64,000 nt of DNA, taken from CAYWBW01 sp964456745. Lineage in GTDB: Bacteria; Patescibacteriota; Gracilibacteria; GCA-2401425; JAJOLG01. A program made the position numbers and the translations under genes. The notes beneath the pieces are model-generated. The model made no database searches, was not told the DNA's origin, and saw nothing but the letters and a program-made list of their open reading frames with translations. The stretch spans positions 1-64,000 of the forward strand of contig CAYWBW010000001.1 in the NCBI GenBank assembly GCA_964456745.1, written 5' to 3'. Below are positions 45,287 through 55,342 of the stretch, piece by piece (position 1 is the first letter of the stretch; each line of letters begins with the position of its first letter).

Positions 45287-45577
45287 TTATTTAAGTTTTA
45301 AAGCTTTTGTGTATCCGCCGTTTCAATGCTTCATCCAATAAGCTATTCTTGTAATGGTAGTTGTGCTAACTCAGGTTTGCTTATTTATTTCTCGATAAGA
45401 AAGTCATTTATCTAGTAATTTACATACTTTCCATCTTTCTGACATTGCTTCAATTTCTTTTATAGTGCAAATATCTCTAAAAAAATCGCCCATAAAATCA
45501 GCTGAGTCTATTTTCGATATTGTATCGAATAAACTTTTTTTATCTTTATCTAGCCAAGTTTTTTTATTATTAGTCAT
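45287..45577 (-). CDS. TrpR/YerC-YecD family regulator
   Basis: 96 aa. It contains the Trp-repressor-like helix-turn-helix: TIKEIEAMSERWKVCKLLDK, then GLSYREINKQTGVSTTTITR and IAYWMKHGNGGYTKALKLK. This is the pattern of the YerC/YecD group, known for being next to histidine genes in several bacteria. It overlaps the hisD stop by 8 bases and so is translated with it. The likely job is a DNA-binding repressor of the his locus; palindromes over the hisD promoter are candidate sites. Confidence 0.9.
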
Positions 45578-46856
45578 TTAGTCTTATTGTTACAGCATTT
45601 TTGTGAGCATCTAATCACTCTTTTTCTGCCATTTTAGTAATAGTATTTCATAATTTTGTTAATCAATCTTTGCTTATTTCTTGAAAAGTAATTTTTTTTA
45701 TAAAGCTATCAACTGATATTCAGGAATATGTTTTAGCAAATCAGGATGTTGGTAATGTGTGGTTTGTTCCGCTTGCATAGTCTCATGCACTTTCTGGTGT
45801 AAATTCTCAAAGAAATACCGATCATGCATTTTTAATTTTGCTAATATATTGTTTTGGGTTTTTTAAGTTAATTATTAAATGTTCTGGTGCGTAATTGTTT
45901 GAGAAATTAAGTGCTTGTTTTGCATTTTCAACAATTAATATAAAACTTTCTTCTAAGCTTTTTTGTGCATAATTTTTTCTTGCCAAGGTTTTCAGTTGTT
46001 TATTTATCTCATTATTTATTTCTCATAAGTTTTGATCTCATATAAGTATTAAGATTGCTTGGCTATCAGGTCAGTGTTCTGCTTGTGAAAGGAGGTCTGA
46101 TGCAATAAAACTTGGATTTGAATTTTGATCTCAAATAATTAGAACTTCAGAGGGTCCAGCTGGCATATCAATAGATATTCAATATTTATTTTGAGAAAGA
46201 AGCTTGGCAGCTGTTACATATGAATTTCATGGTCCAAATATTTTGTCTACTTTTGTAATTGATTCTGTTCAAATAGATACTGCTCATATTGCTTGTGCTC
46301 ACCCGAGTTTGATTATTGTATTTATACAACATTTATTTGCACAATAGGCAATTTCTGGAGAGATATTTCAATCTTTATCTGGAGGAGTAAGTAGGGTAAT
46401 GTCTTCACATCATGCAATCTTGGCAGGAATTGAAAGCATTAGCACTGTAGAAAATAATGCCGCATTTCATCATGGCACATATAGAGCAATTTTATCTATA
46501 GGTCTTGATTGTCTAAAACATTTAACTCAAGCACTGGTTTCAATTTCTTTTTCTTCTACGACCTGAGCTTTGTGAAATTTATAAATATTATCATAAGCAA
46601 TTTCAATTGCTTGTTTTAGTTCTTTAGAGATCTGTTTTTCAGAATCTAAAACTTCTTTTTCAGAAACTTGAAAATCAATTATATCAATTCAGTCAAACAT
46701 TGAGGTATATTTTCTTAGAGCTTTATCTCATTTATTTTCAATTTCGTTGAAAATTTCTTGTACAATTTTATTTTCATTTAATAAACAGTCAGCCTTTCTT
46801 TCTGTAAGATTTATAATTTGTTTTTCCGATAAATTCGATAAAGAATATGTTTTCAT
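45570..46856 (-). CDS. hisD: Histidinol dehydrogenase
   Basis: 428 aa, full length. It catalyses the last two steps, histidinol to histidine, with NAD. Family motifs: ALYVPGGNAALFSTVLM, KVDKIFGPGNSYVTAAKLLS, the signature SIDMPAGPSEVLII, DLLSQAEHGPDSQAIL with the zinc ligands Gln and His, NYAPEHLIINL with the catalytic Glu-His, and ASGTNHTLPTSG. Glycine of the GPGN and GPSE regions is partly TGA. It is the first gene of the row and has a good promoter with palindromes. Confidence 0.97.
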
Positions 46857-46874
46857 TGTTTGTTGGTAGCTATT

Positions 46875-46907
46875 TACTAATACTGCTGTATTAGTATGTT
46901 AATACAG
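46875..46907 (-). promoter_or_regulatory. Overlapping palindromes at the hisD promoter (candidate operator)
   Basis: A 9-bp perfect inverted repeat TACTAATAC / GTATTAGTA with 4-base centre (46875-46896) and an 8-bp repeat CTGTATTA / TAATACAG (46886-46907) share bases, so only one hairpin can form. They cover the -10 box and the likely start of transcription. The TACTAATACAG word occurs twice in opposite orientation. Confidence 0.65.
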
Positions 46908-46924
46908 TGGTATGAATAAGTCAA
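46896..46924 (-). promoter_or_regulatory. hisD promoter
   Basis: Minus strand TTGACT (46919-46924), 17-base spacer, TAACAT (46896-46901), 40 bases before the hisD ATG. Confidence 0.6.
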
Positions 46925-46947
46925 TATAAAAATTTAATTTAACCAAA

Positions 46948-47871
46948 TTATTTGTAAATTACCCGATTATAAAACACAAAAAAATCACATTTAGTTAGAA
47001 ATTCCACCATTCCATGTTTCATATAAACTATTTCTTCACAAACAATTTCTCTCAATTGCACACAGTGTAGGAACGAAAGTCTTTCAAATTTGTATACAGG
47101 TATCAACTGAGAATCTATTATTAATAGAACGTATTCTAATTTTTCACAAGTTTCCAAGCTTGCTTTTCAGTTTTTTAGATCATTTATTTCTTTATTTGAA
47201 AAGTTAGCAACCATATTATTTATAGTTATTGATGTTTGATAGGCGCCATACTGAACTTTTCAATCTCTTTTACTTAATAAATTTATAAATAATTCCTTAG
47301 CTTTTCTTGGCTTTAGTCTCATTTCTTCATGTAGTTTTTTAATAAGATCAATCTGATCTAGAACTAGACTAGTATCAGTAATTAGATTTCAATCATATTT
47401 TTCTACATGAAGAGTAGTTTCTCCTTTGGTATTTTGTTCATGTTGTTCATTTGCTGATTTTTCATTTTTAATATTTTTGTTTCATTTGTTTTTTCATTTT
47501 CCCACTTTTTCTTCTATTTTTCATTTTCCTCATTTTTGCTCATTTTTTCTTTTTTCAATTTTTCAATACAAAACTTTTCTTAATTTTATCAATATTTCAT
47601 ATTCTCAAAAATAATCTTGCCTCATAGTTCGTCATGTATTGCATTGATCTTGGAAATGTCAGCTAAGTTGCTTATTTCAATATGGAAATAATAGCGAATT
47701 AGTAAAAAATTGATCATCCAAGATTTTTGATAAAATTGGCTCATCTAATTTTTCTTTTTCTTTTATCCATAGTATCACTTCCCATTGATTTGGTTTTTTT
47801 CATCAAGGTCTGCACCATGTTTTTAATATCTGTCTTCATACAGCGTTATGACAAGATATGTTATTTTTCAT
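46948..47871 (-). CDS. Unknown protein, 307 aa
   Basis: Not recognised. The N-terminus (SCHNAVGRQILKTWCRPGGK, NQWEVILWIKEKEKL) has two Cys. A central Lys/Glu/Gly/Asn low-complexity linker spans about residues 105-150. A C-terminal helical half contains LHEEMRLKPRKAKELFINLL and LEYVLLIIDSQLIPVYKF. No membrane helix is evident. It lies upstream of hisD on the same strand, separated by the his promoter region, so it is probably a separate transcript, divergent from the 47966 gene. Confidence 0.65.
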
Positions 47872-47937
47872 TTTAGGAATTACCCATTATGTTTCAAGAT
47901 AAGAACTTTTATAATTTGTTTTTTTGTTAATTTGTGA

Positions 47938-47943
47938 TATAAT
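47938..47943 (+). promoter_or_regulatory. Extended -10 box for the 47966 gene
   Basis: Perfect TATAAT preceded by TGA (TGN), 22 bases before the ATG. A weak -35 (TTTGTT, 47915-47920) is 17 bases upstream. Confidence 0.55.
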
Positions 47944-47965
47944 TAAAAGATTTATAAATTATATA

Positions 47966-48262
47966 ATGTGGAATTTTGATAGATTGTTAAGTTGAGTAGA
48001 AACCATTTTTTCTAAACGTAAAAAGGAATCATTTAATTTGACATTGTTAAATGATAATAATAAAAGTATACATTCTGTTTTAAATTGAAGTAATATTTCA
48101 AATATTCTATCAACTAATGAGAAAGTTTTAAAATTGGCAAAAGAAGAATATATACAATTAAATCAAGAATTAAATTATCGCTCACCATTTAGTCCTAAAA
48201 ATTCTCCTGCAACAATATGTTGACATGGAACAAATGCTTATTCATTATGGACTTCTATTTAA
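47966..48262 (+). CDS. Unknown protein, 98 aa
   Basis: MWNFDRLLSGVETIFSKRKK start, charged middle, and ATICGHGTNAYSLWTSI end. Not recognised. It overlaps the next ORF by 16 bases in another frame. It could be the first half of a gene whose second half is 48247-48495 (frameshift), or a genuine overlapping pair. Confidence 0.5.
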
Positions 48263-48495
48263 ATGAACAATGGGTGTCATCATCAGTATGAAATGAATTT
48301 GGTGTAAGTAGATTGAATATTCGAATTATTGCAACTAACAAAGAAAATATTAATACAATTGAATTAATGTTAAAAGCAGCTGGTATTACTGATATAGATG
48401 TTGTTCTTTTTAAAAATTTGGAACAATATTCATGAGGGAAAATAGGTTGAGTATTCAAAGAGTGTACAAAATGTCAGACTTGAGATTTAAATTAA
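48247..48495 (+). CDS. Unknown protein, 82 aa
   Basis: Starts MDFYLNEQWVSSSVGNEFG at an ATG inside the previous gene. It contains a ferredoxin-fold-like IRIIATNKENINTIELMLKA and ends with ECTKCQTGDLN, a C-x2-C pair. Uses TGA four times. Possibly translationally coupled to 47966-48262. Confidence 0.5.
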
Positions 48496-48544
48496 TTAAT
48501 TTATTATTAGGATTTGCAATATCTTCATGTAATATCTTCAAAAT

Positions 48545-48573
48545 TTGCATTTCCCCCTTATCTATGCTATAAT
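48545..48573 (+). promoter_or_regulatory. Promoter of the pyruvate kinase gene
   Basis: TTGCAT (48545-48550), 17-base spacer, TATAAT (48568-48573), 20 bases before the ATG. Confidence 0.75.
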
Positions 48574-48593
48574 AGGTAGAAGAGATCATTTTT

Positions 48594-49616
48594 ATGAAAA
48601 CAAAAATAATAGCAACGCTAGGTTTAAAAACTTGTTCAAAAGAAATTATTAAAAAAATGATACTCGCTTGAGCAAGTATTTTTAGATCTAACTTATCTCA
48701 TGGTAGTTTAAATTGGCACAAGGAGGCTTTGTTAAATGCTAAAAAGGCTTGAGAAGAACTTTGAGTAAAAGTGAAAACTATGCTTGATACTAAGGGTCCT
48801 GAGATAAGAACGGAGGAGATGGATTGAGAAATGAAATTAAAAAAATGAAAGACTTTGATATTTGTATGTGATAAAAAGTTGTTTTTAAAAAAAGATGAAA
48901 TATACATTAGTCATGAAAAATTATATCAAAATATGAATTTGAAAAAATGAAGACTTATTTCTTTAGATTCATGAAAAATAAACTTAAAAATAACAAAAAT
49001 TGAAGGAAAAAAAATATTTTGTGAAATTTGAAATGATTGAATTCTTAGTGGTAAAAGACATGTTAATATACCATGACTTAGAATAAATCTACCAATTTTA
49101 AGGGATATTGATAAGAGATGAATTGAAATGTGAAAAGAGATTTGAGTTGACTTTTTAGCAGCTTCATTTGTAAGAGATTTGAAGGATGTAAAAGACCTTA
49201 AGCAGTTTATCTGAAATAAAAAAATGAAACTAATTTCAAAGATTGAACATTTTGAAGCATTAAATCATATTGATGAAATTATAAAAAATTCTGATGAAAT
49301 AATGGTAGCAAGGTGAGATCTTTGAATTGAGATGCCATATTATGAAGTACCACTGCTGGAAGAAATGCTTATCAAAAAAGCAAAAAAAGCAAAAAAACCA
49401 GTTATTGTAGCAACACAAATGCTTATTTCTATGACAAAAAATGTCTTACCAACAAGGGCAGAAGCTATGGATGTTACAATAGCAGTTCAGCTTTGAGCTG
49501 ACAAAATTATGCTTTCTGATGAGACAGCTTCATGAATTTATCCGATTAAAGCTATTGAAACAATGAAGGAGATTGCTGAGTACGTGGAGAAAAATTGAGC
49601 TAGGCTTGAGTTGTAA
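48594..49616 (+). CDS. pyk: Pyruvate kinase, short form
   Basis: 340 aa. It makes pyruvate and ATP from phosphoenolpyruvate and ADP. Motifs: IFRSNLSHGS, TMLDTKGPEIRT, FLAASFVRDLKDV, KLISKIEHFEALNHIDEII, MVARGDLGIEMP, IVATQMLISMT, PTRAEAMDVTIAV and LSDETASGIYP. It ends directly after the barrel, so the C-terminal regulatory domain (allosteric site) found in the ~470 aa forms is missing. That suggests loss of allosteric control. It also lacks most of the usual Met residue after the ATQML loop (reads LISM). In this reduced metabolism it is likely the key ATP-yielding step. Confidence 0.95.
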
Positions 49617-49678
49617 ATTATAAACAAATATAAATAAGTATTTTATAACACTTAAAAGATCAATTTAGTAAAATACTA

Positions 49679-49707
49679 TTGACTTATAACAACAATTACA
49701 GTAAAGT
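49679..49707 (+). promoter_or_regulatory. Candidate promoter for the 336-aa gene
   Basis: TTGACT (49679-49684), 17-base spacer, TAAAGT (49702-49707), 24 bases before the ATG. Confidence 0.6.
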
Positions 49708-49731
49708 GTCTGACTTAATTTAATATTTATT

Positions 49732-50742
49732 ATGGAATTATCAACAATTAAACAAAAAAAAATTGGTGAATGCCAGCTTGAAAAAGAGGATATTTTAGAT
49801 AAAAAGAATTTAACGATTGCTTTAAACAATTTAATATGTCACTTAAGGGATTTAACACCATCATTTCAAAATCATTGAATGTGATGTTTGGTTAAACTTG
49901 CTGCTAAAGAGTTAGATATTGATGACCAAGATGCAATTAGTTATTTTACTGATTTACTACTTTCTCCTTTTGCAAAACCTATTTGGTGAAATATTACTTT
50001 AGATAGAGTTGTTAAGTGATGACTAACACCTGCGCCTACTGATCCAAAATGAGAAGTAATTACTTTCAGAAATACTGATGCTTTAGATGATCAGGTAAGG
50101 AATTTTAATAATATGATTTTAATTTGAAATAAATTAATTGAAATTTTAAATCAAGATGATTTATTTGATATTATATCAGATTATAATGAAGCATTTGATG
50201 AGCTTTCTAATATAAATCCAACAACAATACAAGATTATATTTGAAATAGAATAAAATGTATTTCTGATGCATTGCCTAATTTAATTCAAGATTCAAATAG
50301 TTTCCATGGAACATTGGTTATGAGTCTAGAACAGCAATGGAAATACTCAGTTAAGAGTATTGTGATCGACATAGCCAAAGTGTTGCTTGATGGCATTGAG
50401 TTTAAATGATTTTTAATTGGTGAAAATACACATGCAACCTCGGATAAGGTAAAGCTTAGACAGTCAGATGCGACAGAAGGGGCATGAAAATGAATAGGAT
50501 GATTTTTCAATGAACTTAAAAACATTCCAGCTATACCATCGATAAATTACGAACTTATTACATCTACAGATAATTGAGAAATTTATATTTGATATATGAA
50601 TAAAGTTGAAAGCTCTTCATATTTAAAGATAGTTCAAAATGGAAAAGAAAAAGTATTTTTATTTCCTGGATCTACTTATAATTATCTTATTGAGCAAAAA
50701 AACATTATCAGAGAATTTGTTGAGTCTTTTAAAAAAGATTAA
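49732..50742 (+). CDS. Unknown protein, 336 aa
   Basis: Not recognised. Predicted cytoplasmic: no signal or membrane segments. Regions of note are LICHLRDLTPSFQNHGMGCL, the helical FDIISDYNEAFDELSNI, EQQWKYSVKSIVIDIAKVLL and a beta-rich C-terminus (GEIYIGYMNKVESSSYLKIV, EKVFLFPGSTYNYL). It stands alone with its own promoter. A palindromic element follows it. Confidence 0.7.
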
Positions 50743-50763
50743 GGTATGTATTCACTTTTTAAG

Positions 50764-50875
50764 CAGATCGTCTTTGCGATGAACGTAATGAAATGAAGTG
50801 AAGAAGCAATCCATATGCCAGTTAAAGACATTACTACACATGGATTGCTTCGCTTTGCTCGCAAAGACAGATGTT
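50764..50875. repeat. Palindromic GTC-TTTGCGA/AGCAATCC repeat element
   Basis: About 112 bases whose ends form an imperfect inverted repeat: CAGATCGTCTTTGCGATGAA and GAAGAAGCAATCCATATG on the left, CACATGGATTGCTTCGCTTTG and CTCGCAAAGACAGATG on the right (21 and 16 bases, written as ATGGATTGCTTCGC and GCAAAGACAGATG cores). It resembles the widespread bacterial GTCATTGCGAGCGAAGC-type palindromic repeats; a related short element is at 63007-63040. No ORF inside. Confidence 0.65.
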
Positions 50876-50931
50876 TTGATTAAAGCAAATTTCTAAAAAG
50901 ATGAATACATACAGATTAAAAGTTAGTCATT

Positions 50932-50997
50932 TAAAAATTAGAATTTAAAATTTATTTCAAAAATTATAAAAATTACAAAAATTTAAAAATTAATATC
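50932..50997. repeat. AT-rich dispersed intergenic repeat, copy 3
   Basis: Contains AAAAATTAGAATTTAAAATT and AAAATTACAAAAATTTAAAA, closely similar to the block at 42507-42565. It lies next to the 3' end of dxr. Confidence 0.6.
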
Positions 50998-51015
50998 TAA
51001 AAATCCATTTTATAT

Positions 51016-52122
51016 TTATATTTCTAAAGTTCTCATTTCTTCCTCTGTCATCCCCGATATATCATAAAATCAAATTTCTCATTTCAAATATTTTCACACA
51101 GCCACTTCATTGATATCATTAAATATCTTACAAGCTTCTTGTGATGTTTTGGCAGCTTTTATTGCTAGGTTTAAGCAAGGGAATCTATCAAGGTCAGGTT
51201 TTTCAAATGTTAAATTTTTGTCGAAAAAAGAAAAAGTTTTAAATGAATTTTGTACTCTTTGTTCTCATGTGAGAGCGTAAGATATTGCTCTTTTCATGTC
51301 TGTTGCTCATAGCTCTGCAATGATTGATCAATCATTAAATTCGACAGCAGAATGAATAATACTTTGAGGGTGTATTACTACTTCAATTTGTTCTGGTTTT
51401 AAATCAAAAAGATACATTGCTTCAATGAATTCAAGTCACTTATTTGCCAGAGTAGCAGAATCAATTGTGATCTTTGCTCACATGTCCCAGGTTGGATGTT
51501 TTAGTGCTTGCTGCGCTTTTGCTTTTGCAATTTTTTCTTTTGGCCAAAGTTTTTTATCTCTAAAAGGTCATCACGATGCTGTTAGCCATATTTTTTTTAC
51601 TTCACTTTTTTTTCAAGATCTTAGTGCTTGCCAAACAGCTGAGTGTTCTGAATCAATTGGCCTTACTTCTCATCAGTATTTTTTTAATAATAAGTTTATT
51701 TCTTCTCATCAAGAAACCATTGTTTCTTTATTTGCAAGTGCAATTATTTTTCATTTTGTTAATGCTGCTTTTGTCGGCTCGATTCATATTGCTCATACTA
51801 GTGAGGTTACTAATATGTCGGTGCCTATGTCTGTGGAGATGTCTAATAATCATTTCATTCAAGTTAGAATTTTTAATTTTCAATTATCAATTTTCAATTT
51901 TCAATTTTTAATTCTGTATCTTAGTTCAGTGGCTTTTTCTTCATTAAAAATTACTACTTTTTTTGGTTTAAATTCTTGGATTTGTTTTGAAATGAGTTCA
52001 ATGTTTGAATTTGCAGATATTGCGTAGACTTCAAAAAGTTTGGAATGTTGTTTTATGACATCAAGAGTTTGTGTTCAAATTGATCATGTGGATCATAGAA
52101 TGGATACTTTTTGTTTGCTCAT
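51016..52122 (-). CDS. dxr: 1-deoxy-D-xylulose 5-phosphate reductoisomerase
   Basis: 368 aa. Second step of the MEP pathway to isoprenoid precursors. The NADPH-binding start SILGSTGSIGTQTLDVI (three glycines are TGA), ALANKETMVSGG, PIDSEHSAVWQAL, LTASGGPFRDK, HPTWDMGAKITIDSATLANK, GLEFIEAMYLF and IHPQSIIHSAVEF are all diagnostic and full length. Between residues 70 and 85, in the NADPH-binding domain, it has RIKNGKLKIDNGKLKI, a heptapeptide repeat encoded by TTTTCAA-type tandem DNA, as in truB. It should work with the rest of the MEP pathway, which is not in this window. Confidence 0.97.
51871..51912. repeat. TTTTCAA-type tandem repeat inside dxr
   Basis: Repeated TTTTCAA units with a few changes (one TTATCAA). 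On the minus strand in the dxr frame they encode two copies of GKLKI(D)N. It is the same unit and product as in truB. Confidence 0.8.
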
Positions 52123-52159
52123 GAGCTTAACATTTATTTTAACAATTCATTATATAAAG

Positions 52160-52229
52160 GGCTAAAGCTCTTAGTTGATAATATATGAACTTTATATTTC
52201 GTTTTCAATACACAGCTTTAGCCGTTTTT
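52160..52229 (+). terminator. Large-loop hairpin with T tract
   Basis: 10-bp arms GGCTAAAGCT (52160-52169) and AGCTTTAGCC (52214-52223), loop 44 bases, then a T run on the plus strand. The adjacent genes are both minus strand, so either it acts on an antisense or unseen plus transcript, or it serves another role such as a folded leader of dxr. Confidence 0.45.
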
Positions 52230-52241
52230 TTAAGTGAGTAG

Positions 52242-54218
52242 TTACTCTTTTTTAACTTCTATATCCATATATTTTCTGAGTTTTAACATCCAAGAAATAA
52301 GACTGTAAGTGCTAACATTTCTTTTTCAAACGAAAAGGTTTGCACTATTTCAAAGTGAGCTTTCAAAATCTCAAATGATACTGTTTTTCTTTAGAAATAT
52401 TATAAATCTATTTTTCTTTTTCTTTTCATCAATATCGTAATATGGATCAATGATTTCTAGGTTGTTATTAATATTTTTTTGCAAATCATAAGATTGTTTT
52501 GTTTTTCAAATTGCTCTTACAATGATTTGAGCTGCATCAAATCTTGATATTTTATTTTCGGGATTAATTTTATCTTCTTTTTCTTTTCATATCCATCATC
52601 TTTCATAGGCTAGAGCAAAATATTTTGCATAAGAATGTTCAATATCAACATCTGTCCATCAACTATACTCATAGTTTCTTTTTAGAAGGTTGATCATTAT
52701 TTTATTAGCTTCAAATTCAAGATTTAGTGTATTAGAAAGTGCCTTTAAAAATACTCAAATACTAAGTCAATTGTGTCTTATTTCATCAATATCACTTTGT
52801 CATAATATCATTTCATCTATTGCCTTGGTGATTTTTGGGTTTGAAATTTCAGTTAGATTTAAGTATTTTTCTGCATTTATGACTTCTTTAAAATTAAATA
52901 ACATTTGAGCAAATTCTATTCATTGTAATTTATCAAAATAATTAATTTCTTTTTCTAAATATCATTTTTCTATCATTGATTCTATTCTTAGGGATCTTTT
53001 GTTTATTGGAATAGTGCTTCTATCTATATTTAAAAATATATTTGCTAAGTCTCATTTGTACAAAGGAGTGTCTGAAAGAAAATATTTTTTTCTAGATAGC
53101 CATTTTATATGAGACATGATTTCTTGAGCTTCGCTTTGAAAAATTTTTGAATCAGAAAAGTACTTTTTATTATTCCTAAGTCTTGATCTGATTAAGCTCT
53201 TGTGATTGGATTTGTCAAAGTAGTTTACTATTGCTTGCGCTCAGTCTCATCTGTTTACAATAGATACAGGATCTATGTTTGTATTTTTGAAAACTCAGGA
53301 TTTTTTTAATAAATTATAATGCTCATTATCGCTAGTTGATTTTAAATTTATTTTAGATTTTTTTATTCTTAGATTTTTAATTATTAATTTAGATTTATTA
53401 ATATTAGTTTCTTTAGTAATGGCTAGTGTTAGAGGAAGATGATCGATTGCAATTTTAAATTTTGTATCTGAGTATTCAGGAATGCTTTTCCAATAATTTT
53501 TATCAAGTAGTCTTATTCATTGCTTTGCAAATTTTTTATCAATTTCAATAAAGCATCATTTTATATTTGGAATATTATCTTTAAACTTAACTAATATTTT
53601 AGTATTTAAAGGTTTAGTTGATCATTGATCATTTTTAAATGTAAATAGTGGTTGAGATAATTTTCAGTTATAGAAAAAGTTATTTGTTTTTAGTGTTGCT
53701 CAAGTGGAGCAGGTTAGTCTTACTCATCTATCTGGATTAGAAATTGTGATATCATGTTCTAGCGCTTGTTTATAATAATGAAAATTTAAATTTTGATAGA
53801 AAAGCGTTTTTTTAAATCATTTTTTAAGATAATAATAATTTTTTGAAATATTAATTTTTTTCTTTTTTTCTTTACTTATTATTTTCTCTTTCGTGATTAT
53901 TTTTATTTTTTCCTTTGGATTTACAACAAATTTTATAATTTTAGATTCAATGTTTCAATTTCTATCAAGAGCGAACATTTTTCAAGAATAATATCAAATG
54001 TCACCAGGAGTGAAAACAAAATTATCTCAAATTATCTTCCACCATGTTTTGGGGATTGATGCTCAGATAAATCAATATCGTCTTAGTGGATATGAAAGAG
54101 TGTTGTTAAGATTTATTACTTTTTCTTCTCCTAAGATCATGCTTTGCTCTGGGTTAACAATAATAGCGTTTGTGATAAATGGAAGTAGAAGCAGGAAAGT
54201 TATTAACAGCTTTTTCAT
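52242..54218 (-). CDS. Secreted protein with weak SLH-like modules, 658 aa
   Basis: Signal peptide MKKLLITFLLLLPFITNAII. The N-terminal part (residues 20-130) is beta-rich and looks like a small Ig or cell-wall domain (VINLNNTLSYPLRRYGFIGA). The middle is rich in Lys and aromatic residues. The second half has repeats of SLH-like pattern, for example YAKYFALAYERGWIGKEKED with INPENKISRFDAAQIIVRA, and earlier INYFDKLQGIEFAQMLF. This suggests S-layer attachment, though the conserved residues are worn. No enzyme domain recognised. It is upstream of dxr on the same strand. Confidence 0.7.
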
Positions 54219-54286
54219 AAGGTAATGATTTTTTTAGATATTAATATATTTTGAGTTTAATGTAAAACTAAAGATTGAAATTTTTA

Positions 54287-54315
54287 TTGAAAAAGGGCTT
54301 GATTATTTTTATAAA
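54287..54315 (+). promoter_or_regulatory. Promoter of the DHH phosphoesterase gene
   Basis: TTGAAA (54287-54292), 17-base spacer, TATAAA (54310-54315), 61 bases before the TTG start. Confidence 0.6.
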
Positions 54316-54376
54316 ATAAGCATACTTAAATATAAAATTTTTCACAAAATTGATAATAGAAACTTTATAACCTGGT

Positions 54377-55336
54377 TTGATAAAACTTGATGAAAAGAAA
54401 TTAAAGGCAATAAAAGATTTTATTGATAGATCTGATAATATATTAATTGTAGCTCATAAGAATCCCGATGGCGATACTCTTTGAGCAACTACTGCTTGGT
54501 ATGAGTATTTAAAATTACTTTGAAAAAGTCCAGTTTTAGTTTGTGAAACTAAAATTCCTTACAACCTTACTTTTATTCCAAATAGTGAAATTTTTAGTCA
54601 AGATTTTAATTTAAGTGATTTCGATTTGGCCATTATATGTGATGCTTGAGCAAAACATGTTGCAGGATTTTATGAATCTCATCCGGATCTTTTCAAACAA
54701 AAAATTCCTGTAATTAATTTAGATCATCATCTTAAAAATGATAATTATTGAACAATTAATATTATTGAACAATACGCTTCCACTACCTGTCTTGTTTATG
54801 AAATTTTAAGCTATTTTAGAGCTAAGATTACACCGACAATAGCAACCTCTCTTTTGACATGAATTTACACAGATACTTGATCATTTATGCATTCAAATAC
54901 TGATTCTTATACTTTGCGTTTAGCAGCTAAGCTTTTGAAATGTTGAGCTAATTTGCGATATATATACAAGTATGTTTTCAAAACAACAAAGATTTCTACA
55001 TTGAAATTATGGGGAAGGATAATGTCAAATACATTTAAAAACAGTGAGTGAATCACAATGTCAACAGTTACTGAAGATGATTTTAAGGAAACTTGATCAA
55101 GTTACGATGAGCTTACTTGAGTTGTTGATTATATAAATTCTGTCCCAAATTCTAAGTTTTCAATTCTTCTAACAGAAAGAAACGGTAAGGTTAAGTGATC
55201 TTTAAGAACTTTAAATGATGATATAGATCTAACAGAGATTGCATGAAGATTTTGATGATGATGACATAAAAAAGCTTCATGATTTACTATTGATGGTAAG
55301 CTTAAAAAAGAGGTTACCTGGAAAGTAATACAATAA
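54377..55336 (+). CDS. nrnA: DHH/DHHA1 phosphoesterase (NrnA-like oligoribonuclease / pAp phosphatase)
   Basis: 319 aa. The DHH domain has VAHKNPDGDTLGAT (His27, Asp31, Asp33), ICDAGA and the name-giving LDHH. The DHHA1 domain ends with RFGGGGHKKASGFTI, the substrate-binding Gly-rich loop, in which four consecutive glycines are all TGA. NrnA proteins degrade short RNA fragments and dephosphorylate pAp; other members cleave c-di-AMP products. The TTG at 54377 is taken as start because no ATG precedes the conserved region in frame after the upstream TAA. Confidence 0.9.
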
Positions 55337-55342
55337 TTAGTA

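Noticed and set aside
45270..45317. CGGATAC / GTATCCG inverted repeat across the end of the YerC-like gene
   Set aside because: Only 7 bp with a wide gap and inside coding sequence; likely chance.
51425..52027. Plus-strand 200-aa ORF
   Set aside because: It is antisense to dxr, whose motifs are complete. The Ser/Phe-rich content is typical of a shadow.
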